From: Acidimicrobiaceae bacterium
Lineage (GTDB): Bacteria; Actinomycetota; Acidimicrobiia; Acidimicrobiales; JAUTXP01
Assembly: GCA_030837965.1 (NCBI GenBank)
Contig: JAUTXP010000007.1
Span: forward strand, 1-64,000
Direction of reading: 5' to 3'
DNA length: 64,000 nucleotides
Both the position numbers and the translations under genes were made by a program. This document shows, piece after piece, positions 42,003 through 50,945 of the stretch. How positions within the stretch are numbered: position 1 is the first letter of the stretch; every line of letters starts with the position of its first letter. The notes below the pieces were generated by a model, which was not told the origin of the DNA, ran no database searches, and saw nothing but the letters and a program-made list of their open reading frames with translations.

Positions 42003-44245
42003 TCGGCGGCCAGCTCGGACGGCGGCTTGGGCCTGCTGAACAGGAAGCCCTGCACCGACCCGCAGCCCAGGGACGACAAGGCCCGCCACTGCGCCTCCGT
42101 CTCCACGCCCTCGGCCACCACGTCCAGTCCAAGGGCCCGAGCCAGGCTGATCACTGCGGACACGATCACGTCGTTGCCACCGCCGTCGCCCATGCGAGCC
42201 ACGAAGGAACGGTCGACCTTCACGCAGTCGACGGGGAAGAGCTGGAGGTAGCTGAGCGAGGAGTAACCGGTCCCGAAGTCGTCGATCGAGAGGTGGACGC
42301 CGAGCCCCTTCAGCCTGCGCAGCGTCTCGGCCGCGGCCTCGGCCTCGTCCATGAGCACGCTCTCGGTGACCTCGAAGCCGATGGACGAGCCGGGCAGGCG
42401 GAACGCCTGCAACGTCGACCGGACAAGCTCGACCAGGCCCGCGTCGCCGAACTGACGAGCCGACAGGTTGACGGACACTCGCACCGAGCCGAGAGGAGAG
42501 CACTCGGCCCGCCAGACCGCGAGTTGCCTGCACGCCTCCTCGATCACCCAACGGCCGAGCGGGATGATGAGCCCCGCCTCCTCGGCCAAGGGGATGAACA
42601 GGTCGGGGGCGAGCAGCCCGAACTCCGGGTGCTCCCACCGGACCAGGGCCTCGATGGCGACAAGCCGGGCCGACTCGGTGTCGATGACAGGCTGATAGTG
42701 CAGGCGCAGCTCGCCGCCCGCGATGGCTCGGCGCAGGGCCTGCTCCATCTCGATGCGAGCCAGCATCTGCGCTCGGATGGTCTCGTCGAAGACCTCGATG
42801 CGCGCCCGGCCCCGCTCCTTGGCCCGGTACATGGCCACGTCCGCGTCCCGAAGCACGTCCTCGGCCTTGGCCGTCGGGTGGGCGCTGGCCAGGCCCACGC
42901 TGGCCGTCAGGACCAGGTCGCGGCCGTAGAGCTGGATGGGCGCGCTGACCGCGTCGGCAACCCGCTCGGCGATGCGCATGGCGTCCGCCACGGCGAGGTC
43001 CTCGCACACGACCACGAACTCGTCGCCGGACAGCCGGCCCACGGTGTCGCTCGGGCGCACGGCCATGTGCAGACGCTCGGCCACCCGCACCAAGACCTCG
43101 TCGCCCACGGAGTGTCCGAGCGAGTCGTTGATGGACTTGAACCGGTCCAGGTCCACGAACAGGACGCAGACATGCCCGTCCTCGCGCGCCACGCGGGCCA
43201 TGGCGTGGCCCAATCGGTCGAGCACCAAGGCCCGGTTGGGCAGGCCGGTCAGCTCGTCGTGATTGGCCCGGTGCACAGCGTCGGCGAAGGCCTGGTTGAT
43301 GGCCTCGAGGGCGCTGGCGTCGTTCAAGGCGAGCGACGTGTGCTCGGCGAAGGCGAGCAGCATCTCCTGCTCCGTCTCCGAATAGGTGCGCTCGGGGTCG
43401 TACGACCCGACCAGCAGACTGCCCGCCACCTTGCCGTCCCGGTACACCGGTGCGGCCATGGCCGTGTGCAGGCCGCGGTCGACGAACTGGAGCATGGGCT
43501 GCGGGTCGAACTGGTAGTCGTGGGCGATGACCAGCTTGGCTTCGGACACGGCCCGTCCGCCGACGCCGTCGCCGACTGGAGTGTGGCCGATGGCTTCCAG
43601 GACGTCGGGCTCCACGCCCACCGAGGACACGATGCCGAGGTAGTCGGGGTTGGTCTCGTCGATGAGGCGCAAGGCCACGACCTCGGCGTCCACAAGGGAC
43701 GACGCGCCTTCGGTGATGGCGTCGAGCACCACGTCGATCGGTGCGCGGTGGGAGATGGAGCGCTGGATGCGGAACAATCGCTCCAACAAGTCCTGGCGCT
43801 CCTGCAACTGCGAGCGCGAGGTGCGCTCGCGGTGGAGCAGTCTGAGCAGACGAACGGTGAGGGCCAGCACGCGGGCCATGCCCCGGATGAGCACTGCCTC
43901 CTCGTGGCTGAAGGGTGCGTCGACCCTGAGCACCACGACGCGTGCATTGCGCTCGTCGTCCTCCATGTCGACGGACAGGGCCGAGGCATGCCCGAGGGCG
44001 GGCAGCGAGACCGTGCTCATTCCCATGCGCACGCCCGCCAGTTGCGCCTCGGGGACCTGGCCCGGACGGAAGCCCACGCTGGCCGCGACCCAGCCGTCCA
44101 CGACGACGGCGGCGACCTCGGCCTCCACCGCCTCGGCGATGCGCTCGACGCCGCCTTCGAAGGCGGCCAGCTCATCCGGGTAGGCGGAGACGGCGGCCAA
44201 GAACTCCGAGAGTTGGTGGCTCAGCCAGTCCCGACGAGGCTCCAT
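41903..44245 (-). CDS. GAF-GGDEF-EAL c-di-GMP turnover protein
   Basis: 780 residues from ATG 44245. Domains: N-terminal sensor-like region, GAF (about 145-290), GGDEF (about 330-490) and EAL (about 505-750). The EAL motif is intact (VAIEALVRWEHP, DDFGTGYSSL). The GGDEF signature is SGDEF (RLSGDEFVVV), a variant still active in some cyclases. Cytosolic: no membrane helix. Lies ten bases after the FIST gene, same strand. The C-terminal ~33 residues read through the 3' end of the convergent PilT-like gene and lack any family pattern. Confidence 0.9.
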   Translation of the reverse strand: MEPRRDWLSHQLSEFLAAVSAYPDELAAFEGGVERIAEAVEAEVAAVVVDGWVAASVGFRPGQVPEAQLAGVRMGMSTVSLPALGHASALSVDMEDDERNARVVVLRVDAPFSHEEAVLIRGMARVLALTVRLLRLLHRERTSRSQLQERQDLLERLFRIQRSISHRAPIDVVLDAITEGASSLVDAEVVALRLIDETNPDYLGIVSSVGVEPDVLEAIGHTPVGDGVGGRAVSEAKLVIAHDYQFDPQPMLQFVDRGLHTAMAAPVYRDGKVAGSLLVGSYDPERTYSETEQEMLLAFAEHTSLALNDASALEAINQAFADAVHRANHDELTGLPNRALVLDRLGHAMARVAREDGHVCVLFVDLDRFKSINDSLGHSVGDEVLVRVAERLHMAVRPSDTVGRLSGDEFVVVCEDLAVADAMRIAERVADAVSAPIQLYGRDLVLTASVGLASAHPTAKAEDVLRDADVAMYRAKERGRARIEVFDETIRAQMLARIEMEQALRRAIAGGELRLHYQPVIDTESARLVAIEALVRWEHPEFGLLAPDLFIPLAEEAGLIIPLGRWVIEEACRQLAVWRAECSPLGSVRVSVNLSARQFGDAGLVELVRSTLQAFRLPGSSIGFEVTESVLMDEAEAAAETLRRLKGLGVHLSIDDFGTGYSSLSYLQLFPVDCVKVDRSFVARMGDGGGNDVIVSAVISLARALGLDVVAEGVETEAQWRALSSLGCGSVQGFLFSRPKPPSELAADYSSGMTKPRCSSAMRNPSQSGVAASAARSSIS

Positions 44246-44255
44246 GAGAAGTGAC

Positions 44256-45458
44256 TCAGGCGACGGCGAGGACCACGAGGGTCTGGTTGTGGAACCCGGT
44301 CGTGCCCCGGGTGCGGGCGAATTCGCCGTAGGTGTAGAACCCGGCGACGGGCGCCCCGTTGGCGAAGTCCGCCAGCCGGTCCACCTCGCGCTGGATGCCC
44401 TCGTCGCCAACTACGCCCCGACGGGCGATGCAGTCGAAGGCGACCAGGCCGAGCGGCGGCGCGTCGCCCAAGGCAATGAGCGCCTCGCTGCAAGCCGCAT
44501 CGGTGGCTTGGAGCACTGACTCCTCGTCACCCTCCATGAACCAGGCCAGTCCGCCCTTGGCCACGTTGGCGATGCACACCAGTGAGCGCTCGTGGAAATC
44601 GGCCTCGGCCACGAAGCGCACCTCCTCCCCACTGCGACGGCTCAGGCCCAACGGATGGGTGAGGGCGAAGCGGGTGAAGGCCGCGGGGTCGGTGTAGGCC
44701 TCGGCCGGCGCGCCCAGCTTGCGCAGGTAGGTGTCGAGAGCGGGCTGGTCGTCGAGGGTGAACAGGCGGTTGCCGTCGCTGTTGGTGACCAGCATGGGGT
44801 CGCCCACTCTGCGCCAGCCGTGGCGTACGCCGATGCCCAGCGGTGCGTCCGACGCGATGGCCACGGCCACGACCGCGTTGCGCATGACCTCGGTGCCGTG
44901 GAACTGGTACGTCGCGGTCATCTTCAAGTCGTCGCCTGCGCAGCCGCCGACGAGCGGGACGGTGGCGCCCACGGCCCGGTAGGTGCCGCGTACGACCTCT
45001 TCCTGGTCGCCGGCCAGGCCGTCGGTCAGGACCATCAACACGTTGTGGGGGAGGGGCTCGACGTCGGACATGCAGCCCGCGGCGTCGAAGCCCGCTTGGC
45101 GCAGGCCGCCATCCTCGGCCGCGGCCGACGCGTGCCTGGTGGCCACGCTGAACCCGCTGCCGCCCAAGGCGGTGACCACGACGGTGGCGTCGCCCGCCCC
45201 CGCCTCGTTGCCGCTCACACTCAGCTCGCCCGCGGTGGAGCAGCCCACCAGCGGCACGCCGGGCGCGGCCTCGGCCACGGCCTGGACCAGCGCGGGCAGG
45301 TCGTAGCTGTCGGCGCAGAACACGATCAGGAGGCGTGGGTCGGGTCCGGCCAGCGCGGCCTTGGCCGCGTTGCGGCCGGCCGTGGACGCGTCGTTGTCGT
45401 CTGAGCGGCCCACGCCCATCCAGCGTGGGCGCGCCGCCGTTGTCGCCAATGCGGGCAT
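44256..45458 (-). CDS. FIST domain sensor protein
   Basis: 400 residues. FIST-N (RLLIVFCADSYDLPALV, PLVGCSTAGELS, VLTDGLAGDQEEVV, VGATVPLVGGCAGDD) and FIST-C (FTRFALTHPLGL, GLVAFDCIARRG, APVAGFYTYGEFA) are complete. FIST proteins bind small ligands such as amino acids and often sit with signal-transduction genes. It is directly upstream of and probably co-transcribed with the GAF-GGDEF-EAL gene, so it may feed that enzyme. Confidence 0.9.
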   Translation of the reverse strand: MPALATTAARPRWMGVGRSDDNDASTAGRNAAKAALAGPDPRLLIVFCADSYDLPALVQAVAEAAPGVPLVGCSTAGELSVSGNEAGAGDATVVVTALGGSGFSVATRHASAAAEDGGLRQAGFDAAGCMSDVEPLPHNVLMVLTDGLAGDQEEVVRGTYRAVGATVPLVGGCAGDDLKMTATYQFHGTEVMRNAVVAVAIASDAPLGIGVRHGWRRVGDPMLVTNSDGNRLFTLDDQPALDTYLRKLGAPAEAYTDPAAFTRFALTHPLGLSRRSGEEVRFVAEADFHERSLVCIANVAKGGLAWFMEGDEESVLQATDAACSEALIALGDAPPLGLVAFDCIARRGVVGDEGIQREVDRLADFANGAPVAGFYTYGEFARTRGTTGFHNQTLVVLAVA

Positions 45459-45574
45459 ATCTTGCGGATCGGCGTGCCGCGGCGTCCTGTTGAGGACGGT
45501 TCCGGGAATGGCCCAGCCTGACTAGGCGATCGCCGCCCGCGCAGCTTTGTCCCGATTCAGCCCGGGGCCAGAGG

Positions 45575-46330
45575 CTAGAGAAAGGCGCGGGCGTGGCCCA
45601 AGGCCAGGTCGGCCAGTGGACCATCGCCTTCGAGGTCCGGGGCATCGGCCTGGGTGATGCGCTGCACGGCCAGCCTGCACCACTGCCCGGCCGGGCCGGT
45701 GATGGTGTCGGTGGCGTCGTCCGGACCGAAGGTCCACGTCTGGGCGCCGTCGGGCGAGGTGAGCACGAAGCGCAATGTGTGCCCTTCGGGTGGCTCGATC
45801 CCTGCGACTCGCAGCGCGTACGGGACGGCCCGCGAGGAGATCCAGGCCACGTGACGGAGGCGGCCGGTGTCCTGGCCGGGCTGGCCCACGGCGGCTCGAA
45901 TGTCGAGCCCGTGGGCCCAGTGCTCCATGAGCCGGGCCGTGACGAAGGCCTGCCAGCCCATGCCCAGTCCCCACGGGATGCGGGCCGACGGGTCGAGGCC
46001 CGCCATCGTCTTGCGCACCCGGGCCGCACCGGACCACCACCAGTCGAGCACCTGGGCGGGCGTCATGGCCCGGCCCCGGTCACAGCCCGCCTCGGTGAAG
46101 GCCTCGCCGCTCGGGTAGCGGGCCGCGTCCTCGTTCAAGGTGCGGGGGCCGCCGGTCATCGTGTCGTAGGCCACCTCCTCGGTGTCGGCCAGGTGCGACA
46201 CCTGGTCGCGCACGTCCCAGCCCGCGGCCGGGGAGGGGGCGCGCCATTGGTCGTCCGACAGGGTGCGGAGCAGGTCGTAGAGGTCGTGTTGCTCGGCCTC
46301 GTAGTCGTCGAGGATGCTGCGGTCGGTCAC
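45575..46330 (-). CDS. DinB/maleylpyruvate isomerase-like (TIGR03084-type) protein
   Basis: 251 residues from GTG 46330. N-terminal four-helix DinB-like domain (DLLRTLSDDQWRAPSPAAGW, VRDQVSHLADTEEVAYD, RLMEHWAHGLDIRAAVG) with the metal-binding His residues in place, then a beta domain. The family includes mycothiol-dependent maleylpyruvate isomerase. Mycothiol use is inferred from actinobacterial context. Its start overlaps the Cys-rich gene stop by four bases. Confidence 0.8.
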   Translation of the reverse strand: MTDRSILDDYEAEQHDLYDLLRTLSDDQWRAPSPAAGWDVRDQVSHLADTEEVAYDTMTGGPRTLNEDAARYPSGEAFTEAGCDRGRAMTPAQVLDWWWSGAARVRKTMAGLDPSARIPWGLGMGWQAFVTARLMEHWAHGLDIRAAVGQPGQDTGRLRHVAWISSRAVPYALRVAGIEPPEGHTLRFVLTSPDGAQTWTFGPDDATDTITGPAGQWCRLAVQRITQADAPDLEGDGPLADLALGHARAFL

Positions 46331-47064
46331 GGCCGAGAGCGTACGACCGGGTGGGGGAGCAGGGTCCTCGCCTTGGTCCGCATGTAGTCGGCCAGCAACT
46401 CGTACGCGGGGAGCGACGTCAGCTCCACGATCTCGTCGCGCATCTCGATGTAGACGGGCACCTTGGAGATGAAGGCGTCCGGCGACTCCGTGCACCACCA
46501 GTGGAACTCGTTGCCGCCCTCGCCCCAATGGGCCCGATCCCACTGGCGCACGGTCGATGTCACGTGGCCGTCGCCGTCCTCGTGGTCCTCCCTGCGCAGC
46601 GGCAGTTGCCAGCACACGTTGGGCTTGAGGTCGAGCGGGCGCTCGCCTCGGGCCAGGGCGGCTTGGTGCAGGGCGCAGCCGGGGCCGCTCTTCCAGCCCG
46701 GCCGATTCAAGAACACGCAGGCCCCGTCGACCATCCGGGTCACCTGGTCACCCGACTTCTCGGTCTTCCAAATGCCGCGGGTCAGGCCCTGCCTGCGGTA
46801 CTGCCAGTGCTCGTCGGTCAAGGTGGCGGCCGCGGCCTCGACCCTGGCGATGTCCTCTGCGTCGGTGAAGTGGGCGCCGTACGAGCAGCAGCCCTGCACC
46901 AGTTCCGGCGCCGGGCCGGTGAGCACGCCTTGGCAGCCCCGGCCGAAGATGCACGTCCACGGGCTGGCCAGGAAGGTGACGTCGAAGACCCAGGTGCGGT
47001 GCTCCTCGGGGTCCTCGAAGCTGACCCACTCGTGGGCATCAGCGGGTGCGGCATTCGCGGGCAT
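46327..47064 (-). CDS. Cys-rich protein of unknown function
   Basis: 245 residues from ATG 47064. A cluster CIFGRGCQG...GCCSYGAHF, then ACVFLN, CALHQ and VCWQLP gives eight cysteines with metal-cluster spacing; the C-terminal half is hydrophilic (HWWCTESPDAFI). No family recognised with certainty, but the cysteine pattern suggests a zinc or Fe-S site. Overlaps the DinB-like gene by four bases; preceded by the peptidase gene. Confidence 0.65.
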   Translation of the reverse strand: MPANAAPADAHEWVSFEDPEEHRTWVFDVTFLASPWTCIFGRGCQGVLTGPAPELVQGCCSYGAHFTDAEDIARVEAAAATLTDEHWQYRRQGLTRGIWKTEKSGDQVTRMVDGACVFLNRPGWKSGPGCALHQAALARGERPLDLKPNVCWQLPLRREDHEDGDGHVTSTVRQWDRAHWGEGGNEFHWWCTESPDAFISKVPVYIEMRDEIVELTSLPAYELLADYMRTKARTLLPHPVVRSRP

Positions 47065-47100
47065 GAGGCCGGTCACGCTACTGCCCCGCGAACCCGGCGA

Positions 47101-47131
47101 CTTTTCCACAGCAGCAGGTGCTGTGGAAAAG
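47101..47131. repeat. 31-bp palindromic element, copy 5
   Basis: Arms CTTTTCCACAGCA and TGCTGTGGAAAAG, loop GCAGG. Between two same-strand (minus) genes, after the M20 peptidase stop and before the Cys-rich gene start. Confidence 0.9.
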
Positions 47132-47141
47132 TTGGACGGGG

Positions 47142-48539
47142 CTATCGCGCGCCGGGGTGGAGGGCGGCGGCCAACTCGGCCCACAGCTCGCCCGCGGACA
47201 GCAGGCCCTTCCAGAACATGTCCATGATCATGCGCTCGTTGGGCGCGTGGAACCGGTCGTCGGGCAGGCCCACGCCCAGGTAGAGGACGGGCGCGTCCAG
47301 CACCCGCCCGAGCGCCTCCTCCGGCCCGCTCCCACCCTCACGGGTCAACAGCGGCGCGGTGCCGAACACCCGGCCGATGGCCGTGCGCAGGGCGCCGACC
47401 GCGGGGTGGTCGGCCGGCGTCAGCGCGGGCGCCACGCCCGGGCCTTCGGAGTGGATCGACACCTCGGCCCACGCAGGCAACGCAGCGCGGGCCCACGCCT
47501 CGAACGCAGCCGCGACCCGAGCCGGCGACTGGTCGGCCACCAGTCGGAACGACACCTTCACGTTGGCCTCGGCGGGCACGATGGTCTTGATGCCCGCACC
47601 GCCATAGCCGACGGTGATGCCGACCACGTCGCACGTCGGGCGGGACCACGTGCGCTCCAACGTGGTGTACCCGACCTCGCCCACCAGCGCACCGACGCCC
47701 GCCATCTCCCGCCACTTGTCGGCGTCGAAGGGCAGTCGCTCGAACGACTCCTTCTCGGCGGGCAGCAAGGGCCGCACGTCGTCGTAGAAGCCGGGCACGG
47801 TCACCCGGCCCTCGCCGTCGTGCAGCGCGGCCACCAAGCGGGCGGCCAAGTGCGCGGGATTGGGCACGGCCCCGCCGAACGACCCCGAGTGAAGGTCGAT
47901 GCGACCGGTCCTGATGTGGATGTCGAAGGCGACCAGGCCCCGCATGCCCGTGCAGACGGACGGCACGTCGATCGACCACATGCCGGTGTCGCTGACCACG
48001 ACCACGTCGCACGCCAGCCGGTCGCGCTCGCGCTCCAACAGCGGCTCGAAATGCGGGCTGCCCACCTCCTCCTCGCCCTCGATGAGGAACTTGACGTTGC
48101 AAGGAAGCACGCCGTCGCGCCCCAGCAGGCCGCGCACGGCCTCGATCTCGTAGAGCACCTGGCCCTTGTCGTCCACCGCGCCACGCGCCCGGCACTCGCC
48201 GTCCACGATCACGGGCTCGAACGGGGGCGACGTCCAGAGGTCGAGCGGGTCGACGGGCTGCACGTCGTGGTGGCCATAGACCACCGCGGTCGGCGCGTCG
48301 GCCCCCGCGTGCAGCCAGTCGCCGTAGACGGCGGGCGCACCATCCGTCTCCAACAGCGTCACGTTCTCCAGCCCTGCGTCGCGCAACAGCCCGGCGGTGA
48401 AGTCGGCCGAGCGGCGCACGTCGGGCGCGTGCTCGGGCTGGGACGAGATGGACGGGATGCGCAAGTAGTCGAACAAGGTCTGCACGATGCGGTCGCGCTC
48501 GGCCTCGACATAGTCCGCCAGTCGCAGCGAGGAATCCAT
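47142..48539 (-). CDS. M20 family dipeptidase
   Basis: 465 residues from ATG 48539. Metal and catalytic residues: VVYGHHDVQP (His, Asp), GAVDDKGQ, EGEEEVGS (Glu-Glu) and the distal FHAPNERM His. M20 enzymes release amino acids from di- or tripeptides. Cytosolic. Divergent from glcD with a palindrome between. Confidence 0.92.
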   Translation of the reverse strand: MDSSLRLADYVEAERDRIVQTLFDYLRIPSISSQPEHAPDVRRSADFTAGLLRDAGLENVTLLETDGAPAVYGDWLHAGADAPTAVVYGHHDVQPVDPLDLWTSPPFEPVIVDGECRARGAVDDKGQVLYEIEAVRGLLGRDGVLPCNVKFLIEGEEEVGSPHFEPLLERERDRLACDVVVVSDTGMWSIDVPSVCTGMRGLVAFDIHIRTGRIDLHSGSFGGAVPNPAHLAARLVAALHDGEGRVTVPGFYDDVRPLLPAEKESFERLPFDADKWREMAGVGALVGEVGYTTLERTWSRPTCDVVGITVGYGGAGIKTIVPAEANVKVSFRLVADQSPARVAAAFEAWARAALPAWAEVSIHSEGPGVAPALTPADHPAVGALRTAIGRVFGTAPLLTREGGSGPEEALGRVLDAPVLYLGVGLPDDRFHAPNERMIMDMFWKGLLSAGELWAELAAALHPGAR

Positions 48540-48587
48540 GATCGCAACCTAACCTCGGCCCGACGGCGTTCGACGCCCCCTCCCGCG

Positions 48588-48618
48588 CTTTTCCACAGCA
48601 CCTGCTGCTGTGGAAAAG
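48588..48618. repeat. 31-bp palindromic element, copy 6
   Basis: Arms CTTTTCCACAGCA and TGCTGTGGAAAAG, loop CCTGC. In the divergent region between the M20 peptidase and glcD starts, 24 bases before the glcD start. Confidence 0.9.
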
Positions 48619-48642
48619 TCGAGGGGCGGGCAGACTGGGCGG

Positions 48643-50073
48643 GTGCAGGGCGTGGACGAACGGCTTGCGGCCGACCTGGTCGCCGTGCTGGACAAGCGGC
48701 GGGTCAGGGTCGAGTCCCTCGAACTGGCGCTCTACGCCCGCGACGCGTCGGTCATCGAGGGGCGGGCGGGCGTGGTCGTCTTCCCCAACTCCACCGATGA
48801 GGTCCAGGCCGTCGTGCGGGTGGCCCGGGCCCACGGCGTGCCCATCGTCCCCCGCGGCTCGGGCACCGGGCTGGCGGGCGGGTCCGTGCCCTTGGACGGC
48901 GCCGTCGTCATCGTCACCACCCACATGGACCGCATCCTCGAGATCGACGAGGAGGAGCGGGTGGCGTGGGTGCAGCCCGGCGTCCTCAACCTCGACCTGA
49001 GTCGGGCCGTCGCCCACCTCGGCCTGCACTTCGCGCCCGACCCTTCGAGCCAGCAGTCGTGCACCATCGGCGGCAACGTCGCCAACAACTCGGGCGGTCC
49101 GCACTGCCTGGCCTATGGCGTGACCAGCGCCCACGTGCTGGCCGTCGAGGTCGTGCTGCCCGATGGGTCCCTGACCATGCTCGGCGGCCTCGATCCCGAC
49201 CCGCCCGGCTACGACCTGCGGGGCGCGTTCGTGGGCAGCGAAGGCACCATGGGCATCGCTACGCGCATCGCCGTGCGACTGACACCGCTGCCGCCCGCGG
49301 TGCGCACCATGCTGGCCGACTTCCCCACTGTGGAAGGAGCGGCCGCCGCAGTCAGCGGGATCATCGCCGCCGGCATCCTGCCCGCCGCGCTGGAGATGAT
49401 GGACGCCGAGATCACGCGGGCGGTCGAGGCTTATGTGCACGCGGGCTTTCCCACCGACGCCGCGGCCGTGCTGCTGGTCGAGGTGGACGGCCTGCCCGAC
49501 GGCGTCGACGCGGCCACCGTCCAGATCGACGAAGTGTGCCGGGACCACGGCGCCCGCCATGTCCGTGTCGCGGCCGACCTGGCCGAACGGGCCCTGCTGT
49601 GGAAGGGGCGCAAGTCGGCCTTCGGCGCCATCGCCCGCATCGCCCCGAACTACTACCTGCACGACGCCGTCGTCCCTCGGACCCGGCTGGTGGAGGTCCT
49701 CACCAAGGTCTACGAGATCGCCGAGCGACACAGCCTGGTCATGATGAACGTCTTCCACGCGGGCGACGGGAACCTGCACCCGCTGATCGTCTTCGACCGG
49801 CGGGTGGAAGGGGTCATGGAGCGGGTGCACGCCGCGGGCACGGAGATCATCGAGGCCTGCGTGGCCGCGGGCGGGGTGTTGTCCGGCGAGCACGGGATCG
49901 GCTTGGAGAAGCGGGACTTCATGCACTTGATCTTCAGCCCCGACGACCTCGACGCCCAGGCCCGGCTCCGCGAGGCCTTCGACCCCAACGGCACGTGCAA
50001 CCCGCAGAAGGTGCTGCCCGCGGGTGCCCGCTGCGGCGACCTCCAGCGCATCCCGGAGGGCGCATGGATCTGA
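48643..50073 (+). CDS. glcD: Glycolate oxidase subunit GlcD-like FAD oxidase
   Basis: 476 residues from GTG 48643 (GTG 48652 is also possible). FAD-binding type 4 domain: PIVPRGSGTGLAGGSVPLDG, PSSQQSCTIGGNVANNSGG and FVGSEGTMGIATRI; C-terminal oxidase domain with VFHAGDGNLHPLI. Oxidises glycolate or D-lactate, passing electrons to GlcF. Overlaps glcE by ten bases. Confidence 0.92.
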   Translation: MQGVDERLAADLVAVLDKRRVRVESLELALYARDASVIEGRAGVVVFPNSTDEVQAVVRVARAHGVPIVPRGSGTGLAGGSVPLDGAVVIVTTHMDRILEIDEEERVAWVQPGVLNLDLSRAVAHLGLHFAPDPSSQQSCTIGGNVANNSGGPHCLAYGVTSAHVLAVEVVLPDGSLTMLGGLDPDPPGYDLRGAFVGSEGTMGIATRIAVRLTPLPPAVRTMLADFPTVEGAAAAVSGIIAAGILPAALEMMDAEITRAVEAYVHAGFPTDAAAVLLVEVDGLPDGVDAATVQIDEVCRDHGARHVRVAADLAERALLWKGRKSAFGAIARIAPNYYLHDAVVPRTRLVEVLTKVYEIAERHSLVMMNVFHAGDGNLHPLIVFDRRVEGVMERVHAAGTEIIEACVAAGGVLSGEHGIGLEKRDFMHLIFSPDDLDAQARLREAFDPNGTCNPQKVLPAGARCGDLQRIPEGAWI

Positions 50074-50945
50074 ACGGCGATGATCTGAGCGGCGACGGTC
50101 TGAGCGGCGACGACCCGGTGGTGGCGGTGGGCGGGTGCACGCAGTTCACCCCGCCCGCCGGCGTGCGCCAGGTGCGGGCGCCCGCGGGCATCGTGGCCTA
50201 CGAGCCTGCCGAGATGACGGTGCGGGTGCGGGCGGGGACGGTCGTGGCCGAGTTGGCCGAGGCCCTGGCTGCCCACGGCCAGATGGCGGCGCTCGACCCC
50301 GCGGTGCCCGACGCGGCCACGGTCGGCGGCGTGCTGGCCGCGGGGGAGAGTGGCTTGCGCAGACTGCGGTACGGCCCCGTGCGCGACACGCTCTTGGAGG
50401 CGCGGTTCGTCTCGGCCGAGGGCCGCATGGTGAAGGCGGGCGGACCGGTGGTGAAGAACGTGAGCGGGTTCGACCTGTGCCGGCTGCTGGTCGGGTCGCG
50501 CGGGACGTTGGGCGTGCTGGCCGAGGTCGTGGTGCGGCTCCAGCCCCGGCCCGCGGTGTCGCGCTGGCTGATGGGCGCGGCCGACCCCTTCGCCGTGCGC
50601 CGCCGGCTGTACCGGCCGTCATCGGTGTTGTGGGACGGCGAGATCACGTGGGTGCTGCTCGAAGGCCATCCGTCCGACGTGAGCGCCGAGGCTTCGGCGC
50701 TGGGCCGGGGCTTTGTCGACGCGGTGGGCCCGCCACCGCGGCCCCCGCACCGATGGTCGATGCGGCCATCGGCGTTGCCGGCCTTGGCGGCGTCAGCGTC
50801 GGCGGGCTTGGACGGCGCGTTCGTGGCCGAGGTCGGCGTCGGCACCGTCCATCGTGACCGGCCCCAACCGGTCCGACCCGTCGACCCGCTGCACGAGCGG
50901 GTGCGGGCCCTGTTCGACCCGGGCCGGAGGTTCGCGGCGGCATGA
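50064..50945 (+). CDS. glcE: Glycolate oxidase subunit GlcE-like
   Basis: 293 residues from ATG 50064. FAD-binding domain of the GlcE type (AALDPAVPDAATVGGVLAAG, VKNVSGFDLCRLLVGSRGTLG). The first residues hold a short repeat (NGDDLSGDGLSGDD). Shorter than GlcD, as usual for GlcE. Overlaps glcD by ten bases and glcF by four. Confidence 0.88.
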   Translation: MDLNGDDLSGDGLSGDDPVVAVGGCTQFTPPAGVRQVRAPAGIVAYEPAEMTVRVRAGTVVAELAEALAAHGQMAALDPAVPDAATVGGVLAAGESGLRRLRYGPVRDTLLEARFVSAEGRMVKAGGPVVKNVSGFDLCRLLVGSRGTLGVLAEVVVRLQPRPAVSRWLMGAADPFAVRRRLYRPSSVLWDGEITWVLLEGHPSDVSAEASALGRGFVDAVGPPPRPPHRWSMRPSALPALAASASAGLDGAFVAEVGVGTVHRDRPQPVRPVDPLHERVRALFDPGRRFAAA